Source of the DNA: Niebla homalea
Lineage: Eukaryota; Ascomycota; Lecanoromycetes; Lecanorales; Ramalinaceae
Direction of reading: 5' to 3'
NCBI GenBank assembly: GCA_019925105.1
Contig: JAHGAU010000001.1
Coordinates: forward strand, 1,922,001 to 1,986,000
Length of the DNA stretch: 64,000 nucleotides
Below the pieces are notes generated by a model, which searched no databases, had not been told where the DNA came from, and worked only from the letters and a program-made list of their open reading frames with translations. Position numbers and translations under genes: made by a program. Shown one piece after another: positions 10,528 to 22,552 of this stretch. Within the stretch, counting starts at the first letter, position 1. The number at the start of each line of letters is the position of its first letter.

Positions 10528-13493
10528 ATGGGTGATGAGAGGTCTCGGCGCTTTGACGACGCGCTGTCATCCCTGGTCGACAATTTGCTTCCTGGCCTAG
10601 AAGACGAAGACGATGCCACAGCAGACGAAAGGCATGATGATGCCCTCGATCTCGCCAGGAACATCATTGACGAGTACGGGATGAATTCTAGCTGGGTACA
10701 ATAGACTGACAGTAGCGCCTAGACATCGTTCCTCCTCGGTCGTCTCTGACGTTCAACATGCAGCAGACTTGATCAAGAAAAGACGTGTGTCCCACGACGG
10801 CCCCACTTAGTATCCTTCACAATACTGAATACCCCACAGTCTTACGTGATAACCGCTCGCCTGAAAAGGCCGTTCAATTCTCCAACCTCTACTCTCGACT
10901 TCTTTCCCAGCCTGTTCTGTCCAAGAAATGGGAGATTCTTTTTCTTCTCCTCCGTCTCGCAGACTCCAACGCCGGTACTGCCCAGAATCATCCTACAGAG
11001 GACAAACGGCCTGTGGAACAGAAGCTCAACGGGAGGCAAGACGGCCAAGTTGAAAGCAGCTCCGAAGCAGATGAACAGACCTACAGGGACGCATTTGCGC
11101 CTTCTGGTCTCCCGAATTTACAGCCTGAAAGTGCTAGGTCGAAATCGATCCCAGTCGGCACAAGTGCTGCCGAGAGAAGAGCCAAATCGAGAGTCCCGAA
11201 TCACTCCTTGGTCAAGGACGACGATGATGAGGCCACCGCCAAGGTCAACCTTGCGGGACCAAGTGAGGATACGCTTCTTCGCGACATTCCCTTCACTCTT
11301 CAAGGCTTATCCACCAACAACTTAAAGTTCACTTCGCAGAACACTCTGGAGCTTCCTCCAAACCTCTCTTTACCAGTCACCTCTCTTCTTCATACTCTCG
11401 CCGAACCTTCATTGCTGTACCGCAGCCTTTCTGAATTTGTAGAGTCAAAGGAGGAAGGCCTGGTAGGCCAGAGTCTGCGGTCTACAGTATCGAGTGAGCT
11501 GCGCTCGTACTTGGGCTTGATTTCATCTCTGGAGACTCAGATACGGCAAGCACTTGCATCAAAGGCTGAATCTGGAGCTCAACAGAGTGATGGCAGGGTA
11601 GGTGTCACTCTCAAGCGATGCGTTCTGTGGACACGAGAGGCCACAATGGGGCTACGACTTATGAATATCATGTCCGAGGAAGCGGGTACGAAGAAGGGAG
11701 GGCAGCTGATCTCAATGATACACGGATTCTCCACTTCTCACGGCGATCCCTTTGTTGGGGCATTTGCAGAGCGCATGCTTTCTCACGTCACACGACCTTT
11801 CTACGATATGTTACGACAGTGGATCTATGATGGCGAGCTTTCCGATCCTTATCATGAGTTCTTCGTCAGTGAGCAAGCGTCGAGCGCTCTGGTGGAGGAC
11901 CCAAGGAGAGCGCCTGCCACAAGTGTTTGGGAAGAGAAGTACCGACTAGATGAGTCCATGATCCCAAGCATCATTACTGAAGACTTTGCACGTAAGGTGT
12001 TTCTTATTGGTAAGAGTTTAAACTTCATCCGCCATGGCTGTGGGGATTCTGCCTGGGTCGAAGCCTACTCAAAAGATGCGTCACGAGAGCTCAAATATGG
12101 GGATACTGCGACTTTGGAATCTTCGATAGACCAAGCGTACAAGACGACAATGGCGCGCTTGACCAGCCTGATGGACACCAAATTCCAGCTCTTCGAGCAT
12201 CTGAATGCACTCAAGCGGTACTTGCTGCTTGGCCAGGGCGACTTCATTGCGCTATTGATGGAATCCTTGGCCACCAACCTTGACAGGCCAGCCGGCTCTC
12301 AGTACAGACATACTCTCACGGCACAGCTTGAGCATGCAATTCGTGGCTCAAATGCTCAGTTCGATCCTCCGGACATCTTGCGCCGACTCGATGCTCGCCT
12401 CACGGAGATGGAGAAAGGCGACACCGGCTGGGACGTCTTCACCCTGGAATACAAGGTAGATGCTCCTGTCGACGTGATCATCACACCATGGGCGAATCGT
12501 CAATACCTGAAGATCTTCAACCTCCTCTGGCGGATCAAACGGGTCGAGTTTGCTTTAAGCAGCACCTGGCGGCGCTGCATGACCGGTGCTCGTGGCGTGC
12601 TTGCCTCCGTGGACGCAAAGATGAAAAAGGATTGGAAGGCGGCGCGCTGCACCACCGCTGAGATGATCCACTTCGTCAATCAGCTGCAATACTATTTCCT
12701 CTTCGAGGTCATCGAAGCCTCCTGGTCAACGCTCCAGACCACCATGTCCAAGCCCGAAGCCACACTCGACGACCTCATATCCGCTCACACCAAGTATCTA
12801 AAATCCATCACGCTGAAAGGCTTGCTTGGCTCCATGCGGACCACCAGCTCGGGTCATAAAGAGGACGTGTTTACCGTGCAGCTGCATGAGATCCTCAAAA
12901 CAATGCTCGCATACAAGGAAGCCGTCGACGGCCTCTACTCCTTCAGCGTCGCCGAGTTTACTCGCAAACAATTCGAGGGACGCACCGCCGTTCAGAGCAA
13001 ATATGGCATCACCACCACCGAGAAGGACGACGATGACCACCTTTCCTCACCCTACCCCAGCACCGCCATTAAGTCCGCCAACAAAAAGGCTCTGGATAGC
13101 GGCGGCTCACGGGACGCTGACTCCCCCTTCGCCCTATCATCCCACCCACTAGCCAACCTCCCTTCCGACGAGGAAAATTTACTACCCGCCCTGCGCCAGC
13201 GGCTGTCCACCTTATCCGCGGACTTCAAGACGCGGATCAATAACCTATTGGGCGATCTAGCGGTGCAGCCGGATGTGGATATGAAGTTCTTGGCCGTGGT
13301 GATGAACTTCAATGATGTCTATCAGCCGAGGAAGAGGCGGCGGCATCATCCAGGGGTTGGGACGGAGAAGAAGACACCCGCGACTCAGATACAGGACGGT
13401 GGTAGTGATGTGACTGTGAGGAGGGAGGGAGCTGGCGTAGGCGATGATAAGTCGAACGTGAGCAAAGGGAAGGAGAAGGAAAGGGGCAAATGA
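10528..13493 (+). CDS. Gamma-tubulin complex component 3 (GCP3/Spc98/Alp6), with apparent frameshift
   Basis: Core subunit of the gamma-tubulin small complex that nucleates microtubules at the spindle pole body. Coding segments are 10528-10784 and 10840-13493, separated by a 55 nt intron (10785-10839) that gives a sensible join into LLRDN and then AVQFSNLYSRLL, a conserved GCP3 stretch. The body carries the GCP/Spc97-Spc98 fold, with GLRLMNIM, SFSVAEFTRKQFEGR and a final WRR/MNFNDVY segment. Between about 10685 and 10715 the frame changes by one base: upstream codons end IIDEYGMNSS, downstream ones resume with PRHRSSSVVSDV. No splice pair repairs it, so a one-base insertion (real or assembly error, near the GGG at 10694-10696) is likely. 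An alternative start is 10384. The C-terminal 60 residues are a basic, disordered tail. Confidence 0.85.
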
Positions 13494-13701
13494 TTGAACG
13501 GTATATGGACTTTTGTTTGGCGTTCGGTAAGGTTTCAGCTTGGGGACTGATCCAATGTACTACCAGCATTGACGGGCCTTCAATGAGATATTTCATTCAT
13601 CTTTTTCGCTATGCTTTATTCGAGGCCTTTCATGCAATTAATCATCAGAGCAAATGCAAGAGAGTATGTCCGCTGTTTAGGGAGTACACCCCTGATTCCA
13701 T

Positions 13702-15702
13702 TCAGTCACTTTCTGCCTCCGAGCCAGAGCCAGAGCCAGAGCCAGATTCTCCAGAATCCGAGTCGTCGTCATCATCGTCCGAGTCGTCATCGTCATCATC
13801 GTCCGACTCCGAACTGGACGACAGCATCGAACGTGTCCGCTCCACTTGCTCCTTATTCGACATCACCCTTGTCCTGATGGGCTTCTGTTGCGCAACAGGC
13901 TTCTCCTGCCTTGGTTTGCGAGTGCCCGTTTCATCCTCACTGTCGCTGTCGCTGCTGCTGGAGGAATCGTCATCATCAGGCACCCCTGACCGCACCTTCC
14001 GACCTCGCTTCTTCTTTCTCTGCTTCGTCGTCTCCTGCCCACTGACGAGGTGCCGTGTCCCGCTGCTCGCCGCTCCCATCCCATTCATCTGCCGTGGTCC
14101 CTCGCTCATCAGTCCCGCCCCATACGTCGCGGCAGTGGAGCCTTTCAGCCCACCATGCATCTGACCGTCGCCCTCATTGCCACCACCACCAAATACAATC
14201 TTCTTCCCCACATTCCCCGCCATCGCTGGGATGGTCCCCCTCATCTTCCCTTCATCCCGCCCCATTGACCCTGGTAAGCCCCTGCCATGAACCCCATTGG
14301 TCATCCCAGCGAATCCATTGACCTGCCTCACCGCTGCTGCTGGCGGCGGCGGCTTCTTCACCTCCCGCTCCTCGGCCACCTCGCCAACGCCCCAGAGCAC
14401 CACCTCAGCTCTCCTCCGTTTCCGCAGACGTAGGTCCCACTGCTCGTTTCCACCGCCAGGCATGACCCACTCCCGCTCCTCGCGGTCGGCGTGGTGCTTG
14501 CGGAGCATGGTCTTCAGCCTCGCGACGGCGGCTTCATAGTCGGCGCGCTGGCGTTGGCCGCGGCCTGGCTCTGCCCCTCCGCCGCTAAGGTTCATGGTTT
14601 CGGTGAGGTTGGTGTCCCGCCCTTCTTTTGGGAGGTCTTGGGTGTCTTCCTCCGTGCTGGGTTGGTGATGATCTGTTGGTTCGACGACAGGAGAGGGGTT
14701 CTCGGCATCAAGGGTTGAGAGCCAGGTTTCGTCGTCCTGGCGGACTTGCAGTGCTTGTTCCCTGATCCTTTGCCGTGCGTCGAAGCCCTTGAGACCGCCG
14801 AGGTATGAGAGGAGAGGTGGATCGTACGCTGGTGGGATGTGATTGTCGTCGTTGCCGGGAGAGAATAGGTGTTTGAGGACGTGATTCTGGTGTGACTTTG
14901 AGAACTTCCAGGTTTGAGGGGTAGTGTGGTAAGTAGTGAGATAAGTGAGGTGTGGTGGAGTGAATGGGTGTGAAGTGGTGCTTGGAGTCGAGGTTTGATG
15001 TTTGGGTTTCTTGCCCTTTTTCTTCTTTTTTTGCTTCGCCTCGAATGAGGTCTTGGGTTTTTCTACTTTCGTCGCTAGATCCTTCTGTTTGTCCCTCGGT
15101 TTGGATGGGGTCGAGGGCGATGACGCTTTTGGAGAATATGGAGTCGGGGGTAAAGCTTGATTCAGAGCTTGCTCGCTCCCTCGTCGGTATGGATTGGCTG
15201 TAAGCTGCTGAGCATCTACTGCTTGCAAAGCTGGATGAAGTTTCGAGGGATCGAAGTGGGAGTTTTTGGCTTTCTGAATGGCTATCCACTTCTTGTGGAT
15301 CGATCTGACACTGTCTCCGTCCTCCTCTTTCGTCTCGGGCGTAAAGGAGACGGACTTGTGTTTACCCCGTGGTGTGTCTGGGCCTCTGGTTGAGGATAAG
15401 GAAGAGCTTCTTTCTTTCCCGTGGGACTCAGGCGCTCCATTGGCACCATTTTGCAAAGGGTCATTCGTAGTATTGGTCTTTAACTTCTTGACCGCTGGTT
15501 CCGAGGGCGAATGTCCACCATTGGATATCCCGTTCTCTGAATTCTTGCGCTTCTTGCTTAACCTCCCCTCAATATAGCCTGGCGAGCTGTACGCTGCATA
15601 CGGGTCTCCACCTTCATCCTCCTCCTTTGCATACTTGAGCTTCAAGCCCAGTTTTTTCCATGTGGGGATGTGCTTGGGCGGTGGCACAACAGCCGGAGCC
15701 AT
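13702..15702 (-). CDS. WKF-domain protein (C7orf50-like), acidic C-terminus
   Basis: Single exon, 666 residues. The WKF domain lies around residues 258-320 (TWKFSKSHQNHVLKHLF, then LSYLGGLKGFDARQRIREQA). It is shared with human C7orf50, reported as nucleolar; its molecular function is not established. The rest is low-complexity: Lys-rich runs around residue 225, a glycine-rich middle, and a C-terminal 100 residues of Ser/Asp/Glu blocks ending GSGSGSEAESD. Such Lys and acidic tracts are typical of nucleolar proteins, which is an inference. The ATG at 15702 is chosen because the upstream in-frame TTG cannot start translation. The gene converges with GCP3, 208 nt between stops. Confidence 0.75.
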   Translation of the reverse strand: MAPAVVPPPKHIPTWKKLGLKLKYAKEEDEGGDPYAAYSSPGYIEGRLSKKRKNSENGISNGGHSPSEPAVKKLKTNTTNDPLQNGANGAPESHGKERSSSLSSTRGPDTPRGKHKSVSFTPETKEEDGDSVRSIHKKWIAIQKAKNSHFDPSKLHPALQAVDAQQLTANPYRRGSEQALNQALPPTPYSPKASSPSTPSKPRDKQKDLATKVEKPKTSFEAKQKKKKKGKKPKHQTSTPSTTSHPFTPPHLTYLTTYHTTPQTWKFSKSHQNHVLKHLFSPGNDDNHIPPAYDPPLLSYLGGLKGFDARQRIREQALQVRQDDETWLSTLDAENPSPVVEPTDHHQPSTEEDTQDLPKEGRDTNLTETMNLSGGGAEPGRGQRQRADYEAAVARLKTMLRKHHADREEREWVMPGGGNEQWDLRLRKRRRAEVVLWGVGEVAEEREVKKPPPPAAAVRQVNGFAGMTNGVHGRGLPGSMGRDEGKMRGTIPAMAGNVGKKIVFGGGGNEGDGQMHGGLKGSTAATYGAGLMSEGPRQMNGMGAASSGTRHLVSGQETTKQRKKKRGRKVRSGVPDDDDSSSSSDSDSEDETGTRKPRQEKPVAQQKPIRTRVMSNKEQVERTRSMLSSSSESDDDDDDDSDDDDDDSDSGESGSGSGSGSEAESD

Positions 15703-16144
15703 TGCTGTCAAGTGCTACGATCGGCGAAAGCAACTCACGAAGGCCCTCGATAGGTTGATAGGAGTTCCATACATTGCGTCACCACCACATGGTTCGATCG
15801 CAATGTGGGGGTGCTTTTCGGGTGCTTTTCGGGTGCTTTTCATATTTATAAACAAAGTTGAAAGTGCGAACGAATATTTTTTGACCTCGGCTCGCGGCTA
15901 AGTTTCTTTGCAGTCTGATAATCACCAAGTTCTGCACCATAGAGCTCCTTCTTCCTTGCGAGAGATACTAAGATACTTGATTTAACTTTGTACAGGATTC
16001 CTGACGTTGGAAATGGGTGATGTTATGTGAATAGGAAAATGCTGATAGTGCAAGATACGTGATGCCCCCCCGCTCGAACGCAAACGATATCATCTCTGAT
16101 GCATCATGAAATCGTGTCTAAGATATGCTTCCCCAAGGATATGC
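15703..16144. other. Intergenic, promoter of WKF gene and 3' flank of UBC12
   Basis: 442 nt between the WKF-domain gene start and the UBC12 stop. It holds three perfect tandem copies of an 11-mer at 15809-15841 and otherwise shows no open frame or clear signal. Confidence 0.5.
15809..15841 (+). repeat. Three tandem copies of an 11 bp unit
   Basis: GGGTGCTTTTC repeated three times without mismatch, about 110-140 nt upstream of the WKF-domain gene start. It could be a simple slippage repeat or a repeated factor-binding site. Confidence 0.85.
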
Positions 16145-16942
16145 TCATTTGGGAATGACTCTCTCGTACTGCTGCCCCTTCACATTGCCCCCTCCCATGG
16201 ACGTCCGTACGTTCCTCTTGAACCCTTCTCTGTTCGATCGAAGATCCTCTGCTGCTTCTTTGTTGAGCGGATCCGATGCATTTGGCTCTAGGAAGAGGAA
16301 CTGCGTTTCTGGAGTCAGACACTGATGACCATCCTTGCACCTCGTGGTCCACAGCTGCTTTTCCAAGCCTCTGCCGATCCTTGGGTGCAGCATGACGTAC
16401 CTGAAGTCCGACAATCACGGCGTTCAGATTCAGAACTGGCTTCCAGTCTTCCCTTAGAATGTTCAAGCACACATTCCCGTCAAGATCAATGTTCGGGTGG
16501 TAGATCTTTTGTTTGCATTTCACCTTTGGCGGGTCGTGGGGAAAGTTCTGGTTGATGGCGAATGAAAAGTGAAAGGAGCCGCTCTTGTACATGCCCTCGT
16601 CGGGTTCGATGGTGAGAGTGAAGTTGAGGATGTCGTCAGGATTCGGAAATGTCGTCTTCATCGTTCGCCCTAGCGTGCCCTCGAGTTCTTGAAGATCTGA
16701 TTTGCCCAAGACTTCAGCCTTCCACGCTCGCTAGATGGGTGTACTGCAGCCTTGGGTGTCTGAAATGATCAAGCCCACCTTTCTGTACCCGTAATTGGGC
16801 AGCTGTGACTTTCTTCTTCTTCTGTCCTGCGCCCTCTGCATTCGCATCCTTTTGTTGCTGTTGTTTCTGATCAAGATTCAATGTGAGCTCGAGCGTGAAT
16901 CATGTCACGGACTTCGCATACCATAGACCATATCTTGAGCAT
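16145..16942 (-). CDS. NEDD8-conjugating enzyme E2 Ubc12
   Basis: E2 enzyme that accepts NEDD8/Rub1 from the Uba3-Ula1 E1 and passes it to cullins. Four exons on the minus strand: 16922-16942, 16779-16866, 16401-16696 and 16145-16300, giving 186 residues. The seven-residue first exon encodes MLKIWSM, the N-terminal peptide that docks Ubc12 on its E1; it is followed by a Gln/Lys-rich linker and KKKKVTAAQLRVQKDL. The catalytic Cys is in HPNIDLDGNVCLNIL, followed by REDWKPVLNL. The introns (55, 82 and 100 nt) have GT..AG ends, and all junctions keep the conserved sequence continuous. Length matches the family. The gene lies in tandem downstream of the chitin synthase. Confidence 0.94.
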
Positions 16943-17467
16943 GTTGACGTATAGCGAGAGCGCAGACCGCTCTCGACCGGTGTCGCAGCAATATCTCACA
17001 AGATGGAAGCGGAGGAATTCGAGATGGACAAAATGGCGTGCCCTTCACCGTAAAAGATTTCTGAGATTTGGGATGGACACGAGAGAAGCTTAGCCAATAA
17101 GAACGGAGATGATAGAATCGTGTAGTTATGTGTGTTGAGCTTTGGTTGATCGAAAAGGTGCGGAGATGTGTTGGTACAAGAGTCATTAAGTTCTTATCGA
17201 TCTTGACCTCAGGCAATAATGCCAAGCCATGTCACGTGGACATTTCGGTCGCATCAGGGGTAACAACAATCTGTACCAAGGCAAGCAAGGCTTATGATGG
17301 GTTCAGTAGAAGCAGAAGCACTTTTGGGTAACTAGTGTCCAATGTAACAGCTTATGATTAGCTCGCTCATCAAACAACCTATCCATGACCGTGTGGCATG
17401 CAGTATGCTAAATGATCGAGTAAATCACCTTTTGGTAGTGCGCTTTCATGACATGACTGGTACCATT
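16943..17467. promoter_or_regulatory. UBC12 promoter and chitin synthase 3' flank
   Basis: 525 nt between the chitin synthase stop and the UBC12 start, both genes on the minus strand. It contains one CACGTG E-box (17233-17238). No further gene or RNA signal is seen. Confidence 0.4.
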
Positions 17468-20400
17468 CTATCTCCGATTGAAGCAACACAAGAGACCTGA
17501 TTTCCCAAGGAACCAGCAACATCCGATGAAACGGACAAGCGCCAAGGCCGCAGTTGCCCACAGCAAGGCTTGGAAGAAATGTGAGGTCCGCTTATTGGCA
17601 CCGCCCTAAAATATAATAAATTAGTGAAGAATAGGCAATTCAGAGTCTTGTGTGACGTACCGATAGTCCGAATTTGTCAAAGCTCGCACTCGTGATGACA
17701 ACGGCCAAAAGTCCGTTCGAAAAGATCCATGCGGTGACAAGTTTCGTGCGGAAACTTTTGTAGGAGTCTTCGAGCGTCTTTTTCTCGATTACCACCGGCT
17801 CCTTGTATTCTTGCAAAGCTCGCTTGACAGTAATCTCGAATTGACTGTCAATGTCCGCCTGCGGCTTCTCAGGCTCTTCCACAACAGCCGATTTTCCGTC
17901 CTCGTCTTTGGTGGACTTTGCAGGAGGTAGGACATCGGCTTTGTCAGATCCTTTGGTACCCCACGAGACATCATGCCAGTTGCTGAAAGCGTAGATCATA
18001 AGAATATTGATGTATGAGGACATCGTCAGAAGGTATTGGGGGAAGGAGGTGAACATGTGCCAGGGATCGAGGTACATGAAAGAAGCCACATAATACAATC
18101 CAAAAGTTGCTGCCAGAGCGATGATGATGATGCCGGATGTCTGGGAGGAGAAGAAGGTTTTGAAGAAATCATCAAGGCCGTGTTTGGTGTCGATGTCCTC
18201 CTGCTGATGCCCGGAAAAGGCTCGAACAACCAAGTACATCGAGTCGATTATGACGTAGAATTGAACGATGGCAAAAACCACAAAGGAAATGATGTATGTC
18301 CATCTCGAGCTATGGCATGTCAGCATTCTAGAAGCAATCAACAAACCAGCATGCATACCCTTTCGGTCTGTTACCCAGCGCCAGGATAAATTGAAGCAGT
18401 ACGAATGCCAAATAGGCATACTTGACGACAGTGTTGACGATAGGCGTGACTTCATTTCCGAACGGGAATGCGTGCTGATCATTTGATACACCCTTTGTTC
18501 CCACGAGATCGAGAATGACGCTGGTAGTAAGCCAAAAAGCCGCTGGTTGCGACATTAGTGGATCCAGTCGACCACATATGTGAAGTTAACTTACCTAAAG
18601 CAAACCAGGACAGTATGACGGAGCAGACGTTGTAGATCATCTGGACATGGAAGAAGAACATCCGCAACAGGTTATGGGAGCTCTTGTACATTCTTCCAAA
18701 ATGCATCAGAGCATAGATACTCGCAGCAAAGGAACCATTAAGCCAACGACGACGCTGGCCAATGAATTCTGGCGCTCCCTCGGGAACATCTGTCTCCCCC
18801 TTGGAGGACTTGACATATGTAAGATGCCATTTTTGCCCAGCTTTGGCGACAAGTTCGAAACAGAGGATACGATCCTCGGCCAAGAACATGTTCTTTTTGA
18901 AGATATTCATGTTCTCAATCCCTTTGCCTTTGTTGATCTTGGTTGCAGTGTGATCTCCGTGGAAGTATTGTTCAAGGGGGCGACCCATGATCGCTCTGAA
19001 ACGATAGGCAGAGAAGGCTCCTGGCAGAACACTGACATACCCAAATGAACTTTCCAGTGGCTTATCAAGAATGTTGCTGATCTTGTATTCGAAGTTCTGT
19101 GAAGCAACCAGCGGATTGAGTAGGTTCTTCCAGCCCCTGCCAAGCATAGCATGAATTTCTCCGCAGGCTCCTCCGAGGTCCTTGTCGTTGTAGAATGCCT
19201 CCCAGAGGGCCAGCAGTGATTTGGTGCCAGGTTTGGTCCCGGCGTCAAGCAAGATACAAACCTCAGGATTCAAGATCCTACCAAAAGCGTTGAAAAGCCA
19301 TCTGTGAGAGTTGATCTTCTTGCTGTTCTTTTGCTTGAGACAGAAAATTGTCTGGACTGGAGGCATCGTTGCTGGCGAGTCGTCTTGAGGTTGAATGAGT
19401 TTCTGGTTAGCGGTCACCGATAGCTGCGTTGTGTATTCGAACTGCAAGCTGGTCAACGAATGTGCTAAAGCACTTATTATGAAATTGCTTACTATGTGTG
19501 CGACGGTCTCCTTTCCATCCACCTCTCTCTTCATGATACCATCTTGATACACGCCGACAGTCGCGAGGACATCAAGGGTACCTTTGTCGCATGGGTCTAT
19601 ACCATCGAAGATCATGGCCACAACGATCTTCTGCCATGCCGGACCGCCCTTGTTCCAAAACTCCGTCTTTTTGATATTGACTATGTCCCGGACATTCTGC
19701 ATGACCCCATGTAGAGTACGGGCGGTTAGAACCTTGTCTTCGTTGTAGTACGTGATGGCTATGAGGAGTTCTGTATGCCGATTATACATGGCAGGCCGCA
19801 GGTTGTACCCATTTTTGAGAGTAAACTCATTGGGATCACATGTTGCAGCGGTGTCTAGACAGTCTTAGTGAGAGGTTGCCATCGGCGCAGGAATACCAAC
19901 ATCGCATATGCGTGAACTCTTCACTTCCACCTTCGAGGTCACTTCGGTACTTGGCTTGAACAGCATTTTGAATAGCACTCGGTACCGGGTAGTCGACGCT
20001 GAGCACAGAGCCCTGAATAAGCTTGACCTTTCTCGTGGCATACCGTTTCAAACCGTTGGCTCCAGGCACTTGTCTCTGTCTCCATGCCTCGGTAGAGCCT
20101 GAATCGCTCCGCTCGTAAGGCGACGGGGTTCGGCCGGGCACGCCGAAAGCGGTCGTAGGATCTTGCATGTACGTTTCTTGGTAGCCATTGTATGGTGGAA
20201 CGGTCTTTTCGTTTCCGTTGCCATTTCCCACATATGATTCGGACAATGTGTAATTTGATGTAGGCCTGATGGGAGGTGTTGCACCACGAGAATGTGGTTC
20301 GTCAAAAGGCCCAGCAAACGGCCCTTGGCCGTGTTCAAGTAGGCCTCTTTCGTCTTCGTCATCGGAGTCATTGTGCGGGGGCAGATGGTATTGCTAGCCA

Positions 20401-20518
20401 CGTGTTAGCCAAAGTTGAGGAATGCAAGGGATCCGCGTGGCCTGACATTCCCCGGGGGTATGTCGTGCAGTTGGTGACCACCACTATACCCGCCATCGTG
20501 GGGCCCTTGATATGCCAT
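17468..20518 (-). CDS. Chitin synthase, class III
   Basis: Plasma-membrane glycosyltransferase (GT2) polymerising UDP-GlcNAc into cell-wall chitin. Seven exons: 20447-20518, 19901-20393, 19493-19854, 18595-19441, 18359-18542, 17661-18309 and 17468-17605; introns are 46-55 nt; product 914 residues. The conserved N-terminal block runs from [19 protein letters not shown]; the active-site region shows [11 protein letters not shown] and QRRRW. Several C-terminal membrane spans follow, with a hydrophobic last exon ending LLCCFNRR. The sequence around [18 protein letters not shown] is what I remember of class III enzymes (A. nidulans ChsB, N. crassa Chs-1), which matter for hyphal growth and are confined to filamentous fungi. 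The N-terminal 130 residues are Gly/Pro/Tyr-rich. The gene is transcribed away from OPY2. Confidence 0.95.
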
Positions 20519-22552
20519 GTTTTCCCCTTGTCTCACAGATTTATGAGCTGTGCGAAGCCCTTGATTGATCTGACGAAAGGGATGAGGAAGATGAGGAAGG
20601 TCGTAAGTCGTTGGCCGTTTTAGGATGGAGGGAGAGCAACAAAGCCGCTCTGTTTGGACTCTGTTTCGAGCCACCGGGCCCTGACAGAGATTCTAGATTA
20701 CCTGTCTTTCAAAAAGCAACTTCCTTACTCTTGAAATGCAAGTTGTTTGACGTGATGTGAGTGTTTAGGGAAAAGCTGTCAGTTTCAGGGGATTTGTTTG
20801 GGAAGTCTCAAAGATCGTTAAATGCCAAGGCTGACGCTTGTGGCGCGGTTGTCAGAAGACATTCAATGCAGACCGCCTCGGACTGCAGTGGAATGGCAAT
20901 AGGACAAGTAGGACAAGTTGCGAAATGTGTACAAGAAGATCTGGTCAAGAGTCCTCTTCAGTCCTTGCCATGTGTTAAAGCAAATCTTTCCTGCCCGGAG
21001 CAAAGGAATTTTAATCTATCAAAAGCGCTGCAAAGCCTCTTCGTATTGAGGCTTGACGCTGGAGGCAATGCTTCCAAAAATAGCCCTTTACACGTTTTTC
21101 CACCCTGACTGGACCGAGCCATACCATTTCTATATGCTTGCTGTCATTGGGAATGGTCTGGCGGAGTGCGAGACAGATGGGATCCTATGGGATTTTCAAA
21201 ATTGGCAATACTTTATATTTTCTAAGATCAAATTTGTCAGACTCGCCACTCATAAAAAGCAGTCTGGGATGTTTTTTTCCCGCTTGCCGATATGAGTTGT
21301 GAAGGCCTGGGGAAGTGCCTACAAAAGGAATTGAACATGCCATGCGCCCACAAGCCATCTCTGGCCATACCAGAGCGACCCTGGGGTGCAATCGCTGGAT
21401 GCACAGGGGTTAGGAATTAGGATTCCATGAATGATATGTTTGAAAAGCCGTTGGGATCTGCTTTCTTCACGGAAGTACGGGGTACAGATTTTTCCTTTTC
21501 GGTCCTTGGTGGGGCATGGCACCAGCAAGGGCGGACTGGTCTCGATGGTAAAGTACTTTCATGCAAGGTCCATGATCGTCGTACTCCGTACAAGCGCATA
21601 AGTGTACATCCAATGCTACATGCTTGTCGAATGTCAATGCATAGGAACGGGGCCCTGGTGGGGTATATTTCGGCATTAATTACTCGTAGGAGCTCTGTGG
21701 ATCACCATTTGGTGCCTCATGCTAGCAATCAGTGCGATCAGGCCTAGGGAGGAAGTTTGTGCTGATGGCTTTGTCCTCTCCCGCTTTGTTAACGGGCTAA
21801 AAGGTGCTGGTGCGTGGGTGAGATGTAAATTAATTGCGGCTTTCTCCTTTAAGCAGGCTGATCTTCTATCATCCGGCAAATCAGAGACTCTGCTTTTCCA
21901 GCTAGCCTCGTCTAATTGTCTTAGACCCAAATGGCGCTAGTAGAGGGCATTCAATTTTCCCGCAGCTTAGTGACTTCTCCCAGTCTCACCACCTTGCGTC
22001 TCCCCTACACTTCACCTTCACCTCCTCCCACTTTGGCAACTGCCACTTTGTACAGTTGACGTCTGTCACGCCTTACTCGCAGCGACGAAGCTTGAAAGAA
22101 ATGGGAGGAATGCGATAAGTTGTCCAAAGAGGGTAGAATAGGGGGCCTATACATACAAACTGCGACCGTCATCTCCGTCGCTTTGTCACCTCTCCTCCTC
22201 GAATCGCCTTCCCAATCACCACCATCCAAAAGCAGATGGTGTAATGCACAACTAGAAGTTGGAGTATTGTGAAGTCAAGTGTGCAAATCCAGCGACCGTG
22301 AATTTTAGGGGATATTCCTGGAAGATAATCACGAATTCTTTGTTTCCTCAATGGCCTGGAACGGCATCCTTTGATTCAACACAACGCTCTTCAGCCTCCC
22401 TTGAGGCTTCACACTCGTTCACCCTCCCTCACTCTTTTGCTACACCTCTACGCTACAGGCGATCACTGCCTTCATAACCGCTACCTTTGCCGCTAGTGTC
22501 CATCTTGAATCTGGGGCCACTGACTATATCCTTTCTGACCCGAATCCTTAAA
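20519..22552. promoter_or_regulatory. Long divergent promoter region, chitin synthase / OPY2
   Basis: 2.0 kb between divergent starts, with no convincing gene. Open frames such as 20761-21108 (+) begin with GTG and have no recognisable motif. A CRE-like TGACGTGA lies at 20748-20755, about 230 nt upstream of the chitin synthase start. The stretch 22375-22470 is pyrimidine-rich, as is common just upstream of fungal start codons, and probably belongs to the OPY2 leader. Confidence 0.5.
20748..20755 (+). promoter_or_regulatory. CRE-like site TGACGTGA upstream of chitin synthase
   Basis: Seven of eight positions match the palindromic CRE (TGACGTCA) bound by ATF/CREB bZIP proteins; an AtfA-type factor is encoded at 29.1-31.0 kb. 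The identical 11-mer TTGACGTGATG occurs upstream of the orphan gene at 32.8 kb. Binding is inference only. Confidence 0.3.

Noticed and set aside
13490..14164. Plus-strand Ser/Glu/Pro-rich frame over the WKF gene tail
   Set aside because: Mirror of the acidic Ser/Asp/Glu repeats on the minus strand; repeats of GAY/TCN codons leave several frames open.
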